Shown here in pieces: positions 59,709-64,000 of a stretch of DNA of 64,000 nt. Both the position numbers and the translations under genes were made by a program. The first letter of the stretch is position 1. Each line of letters opens with the position of its first letter. The notes under the pieces are model-generated. The model did not search any database. It had not been told where the DNA came from and saw only the letters and a program-made list of their open reading frames with translations. The stretch covers positions 270,603 to 334,602 of the forward strand of contig PYST01000002.1 of NCBI GenBank assembly GCA_003049485.1. Direction: 5' to 3'. The DNA comes from Ophioceras dolichostomum. Lineage: Eukaryota; Ascomycota; Sordariomycetes; Magnaporthales; Ophioceraceae.

Positions 59709-60731
59709 CTTCGGTTTATGAGATCTAAGTCGGTATGTCTTCAATCGGAGAGACAAGCAGAACGCAAAGACTAACGGGACTCGCTGAATCGACACTCTAA
59801 ATGGCTCTTTACTCCAGGCAGGTTTTCAAACAAGTGAAATCTAGAAAAGAGCAAGGCCCCAATTCTTAACTGTCGACACACTCCACGATTCATAACAACA
59901 TTCTCGTTGCCAAGTTTCCTATTCTACCCAGTATTTCAACCTGCGGCTGTCGGGAAACTCGAAAGATCGCCCGGAAGACTAACTCCTCTCAGATAAGACA
60001 CGTCATTTTTACTAGAGCACGTTTCGCCCTCTCGTCGCTCCTTCCCGACTCCCGTGCTAGTATTCTAGTTATTCTAGTTAGCTTTCTAGTCTCGGCGCGG
60101 CTTCGTCGCGCTGTCACTTGATCGGAATGCCCCTTGCACAATCACCTGCAGAAATGACGGCATCCGATTTAGCGGCTGATGCGGTGGAGAACCAACCCCG
60201 TTGAGTTGCGTCGGGCTTGTCGAATCGATCGCCGCATGCACGGAGGGGTCCGAGAATGTCAGGGAAATCATCGGAGAAAACTTCATTAGACATAACTCAC
60301 CCCCTGAGAGAGCTTTTATTACATGGCCGAGTGCCCCCTTCTGCGGAGGAAAGAGGGCAGTGATAAAGAAGTAAACATAATCGAGTTGTCTATCCATACT
60401 CTGAGCAGGTTCTAATGCCCCCCTATCTCCCTCCAGGAAGGTTTGTCTACACTCTATCCTGTCTACAAAAGAATGACAAAACAGGCCAATTACAAGTGCC
60501 TGGCGATGGGCAACAGGTCGGTCGGCATTGGAGCAGTCAGTCCGCCCCGATGCTGTCTGGGAATATCGACTCCGCCCAGGAACGCCATGAAATTCAGAAG
60601 ACGGAGGCTGTATGTGCAGGTGCATATGTGATATAGATATAAAAGAGAAAAAAGAGGACATGAGAGGTAGGTGTCTATGCACTGAGAACAAATGCAAGAA
60701 AATAAAAATACTGTAGCCACCAGGTGGCTTC
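59709..60731. promoter_or_regulatory. Upstream region of APS kinase
   Basis: About 1.0 kb between the thioesterase stop and the APS kinase start, both on the minus strand. It contains a TATTCTAGT direct repeat at about 60060-60080. The minus ORF 60086-60697 has no recognisable content. Confidence 0.5.
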
Positions 60732-61993
60732 CTAAGAGAGAGGGTAAATGCTCTTCATCGTCTACGACATCGGGTCAAAGCGCGTGTCAGTATTCCATAG
60801 ATATTTCTAGGGAGGTGGAAAGAAAACGTAGAAGAGACGAATCGTTGGGGAAACCACGGGAAATATCACACGTACCGCAGCCTGACGAGGCGAGATAAAC
60901 AGCGCCGTCGCGTCCGCCAACACCACGGGCGTCTCGCCCTCGCCTACCAGCGTCTCGATGCGGCCCTCGACCCACGCCTTGCGGCCCTCGACCTTGGTGG
61001 TGGTGGCGCGCAGCACGACGTACGTGTTCGCCGGAGTGGGCGCGCGGTAGTTGACGTTCAGGTTGGCGGTCATGGCGACGTTGTGCGGGACGGCGGGCAT
61101 GCAGCAGCGGGCCAGGCCCTCGTCCAGCATGGTGGCCAGGAACCCGCCGTGGACGATGCCCGGGTGCCCGCAGAGGTCCTGGCCCAGGTGGGCGATCTGC
61201 ACGTACGACCGGCCGTCCTTGTCGGTCCAGTCAAAGGGCGGCACGGCCATGCGGCCGGGCCCCGTGAGCGTCCCCGCCGTGAGGGTGCGCGTCCGGTGAG
61301 GCTCCGGGATCTTGAGGTGCGGCCGCGACTCGGTCAGCGGGCCGGCGGGTCCGCACCGGGCCCGCAGCTCCGACACGACGTGGTGCGAGTTGATGTGGTC
61401 CTCGATCGCCTGCGCCTCCGCGTCCTCGGCCTGGAACATGCGCAGCGTCTCGGCGCTGGTGGGCGGCGAGACGACCGCTTTGATGGTCTCGTACGCTGGC
61501 GCCACGGTCATGATGAAGCCTAGCCCCGTGAGCAGGACGGCGCGGCCGGTGAAGGTGAAGGTCCTCTTGAGGAAGGATGCGCGTGGAGCAGGGCCTTGTT
61601 GGGCTGCCGCGTTAGTAGGTTACTCAGTAGCGATGTGGGTTGAACTAAGTTTAAGTAGGGCCTTGGATAAGGCAACCGAGCTTGGAGGTAGGGACGCCGA
61701 ATAACACCAAGATAGGGAATAAAATGAAGTGCGAGGGGTGCAGTGCGATAGATGTAGTGCGACGGGTGAGTGCGAGAGGTGAAGGAAAGATTTGGAAGCT
61801 GGAGGCCTGTAGAGTACGATGGGCCAGTAGTTGGGGGGCGTTCCTCACCTGCGGTGGTGGAGACCTTCGAAAATTGTATTCGTGTAGGTCTATGTGACCG
61901 GAGAGCCCTTAAGACGGCGGAGTTGGATGATGGCCGGGCACGGAAGAAGGATTGGGTGCCGAAAGGGTGAGAAATCCTAAACGGAGGCGGCAT
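60732..61993 (-). CDS. Hotdog-fold thioesterase, mitochondrial membrane type (3 exons)
   Basis: Exons 61849-61993, 60876-61603 and 60732-60761 give 300 residues. The first 48 residues are Arg/Ser-rich without acids (MPPPFRISHPFGTQSFFRAR), a likely mitochondrial presequence. Residues about 63-86 form one hydrophobic segment (FTFTGRAVLLTGLGFIMTVA). The hotdog domain follows, with HPGIVHGGFLATMLDEGLAR (the HGG...D/E motif of acyl-CoA thioesterases), ANLNVNYRAPTPANTYVVLR and VEGRIETLVG. A 30-base last exon adds TMKSIYPLS and stop; its acceptor follows GAATACTGAC. The layout (presequence, one membrane segment, thioesterase domain) resembles yeast Fmp10-like proteins. Substrate unknown; acyl-CoA hydrolysis at a mitochondrial membrane is inferred. 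Confidence 0.88.
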
Positions 61994-62998
61994 CTTGACG
62001 GCCTATTTATGACCCTTTTGCCGTTATCTCCTAGGTGACTGATATCCACATCCACGGCCCTGACGAGCCATGCGTAGGCCTTCCTCGAGGACAGGGAAAG
62101 CGGCAACTGGGTTGGTGTGTAGGCAGGCACCACTTTCGCAGTCCCAGCTATAATAGGCTCGGGAGTCAGTCAGCGGTGTTCTCACTCTCGGCTTCCCAGC
62201 AGACCTAAGTCTCTGCCTGCCTCAGTGTAGGACAGACGCGAGTCCCGAAATCGCACTCGTATGTAGAGACGATCCCGGGTCTAGTTCCAGTTCTAGAAGG
62301 AGAATTTGAGCCGAGGCACGTCCGGCTAGGCGGGAGGGATGTTGAGAGTTGCAAGGCAGAGACGTCCAGGCAGTTCTGGTAGTGTGTGGGGGTCGGCAAC
62401 TGCAAGCACAGCAGGGTGACACACCGCCTGTCAGTATCTGTGAGTTTCACACAACGGTGTGGTGGTACTTCAGCCCTTCATGCGCTGTTACCCAGAGCTC
62501 CGGAGCTATGGACGCGCCCCTGAACCTTGTTCGCAGAATAAAAAAATAAAAAAATTCGGTGGGAACCTGTGGAGTTTGTTCTTGGTGTAGGGAAAGTTGG
62601 GGTTTTGAAAGATTGGGAAATCATGCCGAGGCACAGATTGAACTGAAGTCGCCCCCAAGAAATCAGTGGGCTCAGCTTGAATCCATGTCCGTGTGCGGAA
62701 TTCCGTGCATGGACTCAGTAAGCTGTTACTTCATTCACAGCGCAGAGGCCCTTATCATGACCCATCTTCACCAAAATAGCAACTGACAGCACAATAGGCA
62801 AGCAGCTCAATCAAATAGGGGTATTCAATTCTTTTGTTTCTTTAGCGGGATCAGGGGGGTTCCAATCTCTCCGTTGTGTGTGCGGCTTCCAACTAGCACA
62901 TTCTGGCGGCAGAGACTCACAGCCTGAGTTCCCGCCGCCCCATTGATCTATCTCCCTTGATTCCATCATCCCGCCCAAGCGCGCCGACATCTCCCAAA
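61994..62998. other. Intergenic: thioesterase promoter side, no supported gene
   Basis: About 1.0 kb between two minus-strand genes. Short ORFs only; an A-rich run at 62538-62556. The part adjoining 61994 should hold the thioesterase promoter. Confidence 0.55.
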
Positions 62999-63750
62999 TC
63001 AGTTATCGAACCACTCCAGGGCGTCGTCATCGGTGAAGATGGCCCGGAACGTCTTGCCGCCGCCCTCCTCCTCCTTCTCCTCCGTGTGGAACGAGTGGAA
63101 CTTGGCCGGGTCATCCGGGCCCGTGGAGAACGCGCGGAACTGGAGGTAGGCCGGGCCGTCGGCGGGCATGGCCGGGATGCGCAGCTTGCCGAACAGGTGG
63201 ATGCCGTACGCCGACACTCCCACCCGCACCTCCTTGAAGTCCTCGGAGGAGAAGGACGCGAGCTCCCTGTCGCTGAGGTGGCTCACTGCCGCGAAGTACT
63301 CGGGCTCGTGCTCTGCATGAAACAAGAAGGGGAGGAAGTTTTGTCGTGTCATCAGCCTCGTGCGATTGAGCGCTTGTAATACCCAATGCCGAAGCCCAGC
63401 CCGCTTACATACTACTGTGTAGACCAAGTGCTGTTCACTACTCAAGGGTAAAACAACAGTATAAAGATGAGAGGATTCGGAGATGGCCGTGGGCACTGAG
63501 ATGGGTTGGGACGGATTGCTACTGACTGTCATGCGAATGCCGAAGCTTGATCAGCTCGTGCTTCAATTCGGACTCGATCTCATCAAAGAGCTTCAGGGCC
63601 TCCGGCTTGGGAGGGTGAGCCTTGTCCAGGGGCACAGTCTCGGCGGTGGCCTTCAGTCAAGGAAGTCGTGACAAGGTTAGCTCGCTGGCTGGCTGGTAAC
63701 TTTCGATCTTCAAAGGGGAGAGCCAGGACAGGCGTAGTAGCACCCACCAT
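62999..63750 (-). CDS. Small hypothetical protein, 146 residues (3 exons, start-codon-only exon)
   Basis: Best model: exon 1 is just ATG (63748-63750, donor GTGGGT), exon 2 63527-63650 and exon 3 62999-63312. Joined, it reads MATAETVPLDKAHPPKPEAL, KLFDEIESELKHELIKLRHS, HDKHEPEYFAAVSHLSDREL, and ends GGGKTFRAIFTDDDALEWFD N. The protein is a helical N-terminal half with a compact C-terminal part containing VSAYGIHLFGKLRIPA and FRAFSTGPDDPAKFHSFHTE. No signal peptide or membrane segment. It resembles small conserved fungal proteins without a known function, by recollection only. Exon 3 alone stays open upstream to a Met in the intron at 63532, which gives a 177-residue reading that includes intron sequence; the spliced model is preferred because exon 2 and exon 3 join as one amphipathic stretch. 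Exon 1 is the least certain part. Confidence 0.7.
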
Positions 63751-64000
63751 TATGTTTCTGTTGTCTTCGAGTGTGGAGGGAAACGGTTAGGTGATGCAAT
63801 TGATCAATTGGCGACGAAGAATTAAGTCGAGAGAGCTAAGTGAGTTTGCCGTTGGCAATTGTTTGTTCCACAATGAGGGGAGAGCTGGAAGCTTGGATTA
63901 AATACTGCCCAGTCTCAGCCCCCAAAAAATTAATGTCCCCGCAAAATTCTCTCTCCCTTTCACACCACTTTCACCACTGCACAATTATGGCCAGTTGTAC
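63751..64000. other. Window end: upstream region of the 146-residue gene
   Basis: The last 250 bases contain an AT-rich stretch and no ORF worth reporting. They presumably hold the 5' leader and promoter of the adjacent minus-strand gene. Confidence 0.45.

Noticed and set aside
1..64000. Biosynthetic cluster, defence island, CRISPR array or viral insertion
   Set aside because: No PKS/NRPS/P450/transporter grouping, no spaced repeats and no viral genes; neighbouring genes are mainly unrelated housekeeping functions.

Overview
The window reads as nuclear DNA of a filamentous ascomycete (Pezizomycotina, most likely Sordariomycetes). Genes are broken by short introns (about 50-150 nt) with GTRNGT-type donors, CTRAC-like branch points and CAG/TAG acceptors. 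Coding DNA is GC-rich with long antisense shadow ORFs, intergenic spacers are long, and the gene content is fungal (Zn(II)2Cys6 regulator, F-box proteins, CYSTM protein, ABP1, secreted small protein). I support 19 protein-coding loci; 16 have splice models I could phase exactly. I see no tRNA, rRNA, CRISPR array or intact transposon.

Layout. 0-5.5 kb is rich in mitochondrial functions: a 5'-partial succinyl-CoA ligase alpha subunit (-), COX19 (-, four exons) and the fission dynamin DNM1 (+). 6.7-11.8 kb holds a 1622-residue F-box protein with several Cys/His clusters (-). 14.4-15.2 kb encodes a small secreted protein (+). 15.9-17.3 kb is a poorly resolved hypothetical gene with a 15-bp minisatellite and a one-base N inside a 51-bp duplication, which looks like an assembly seam. 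17.8-21.6 kb holds ABP1 (actin-binding ADF-H plus two SH3 domains) and a CYSTM peptide, both (-). A monothiol glutaredoxin of the Grx3/4 class follows at 22.8-23.7 kb (+), then a Ser-rich orphan ORF at 25.0-25.8 kb. 29.4-34.3 kb holds a Zn(II)2Cys6 regulator and ESCRT-I VPS37 (both +), with a conserved-looking hypothetical at 35.1-36.3 kb (-).

From 36.3 to 48.9 kb no gene can be supported: a 12.6-kb divergent spacer between the 364-residue hypothetical (-) and a second F-box protein (+, 48.9-50.6 kb). 52.2-55.4 kb is an AT-hook, polyglutamine protein (-). 57.2-64 kb holds V-ATPase subunit C (+), APS kinase (-), a mitochondrial-type hotdog thioesterase (-) and a small conserved-looking hypothetical (-).

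The genes are mostly unlinked housekeeping functions; I do not see a biosynthetic cluster or defence island. The most unusual signals are in gene structure. A 3-nt exon is needed to complete the zinc cluster of the regulator, one hypothetical gene has a first exon that is only the start codon, and there are 8-nt and 16-nt first exons. The other notable items are the 12.6-kb spacer, the N-marked duplication and an intergenic palindrome family built on TACCTAGGTA.
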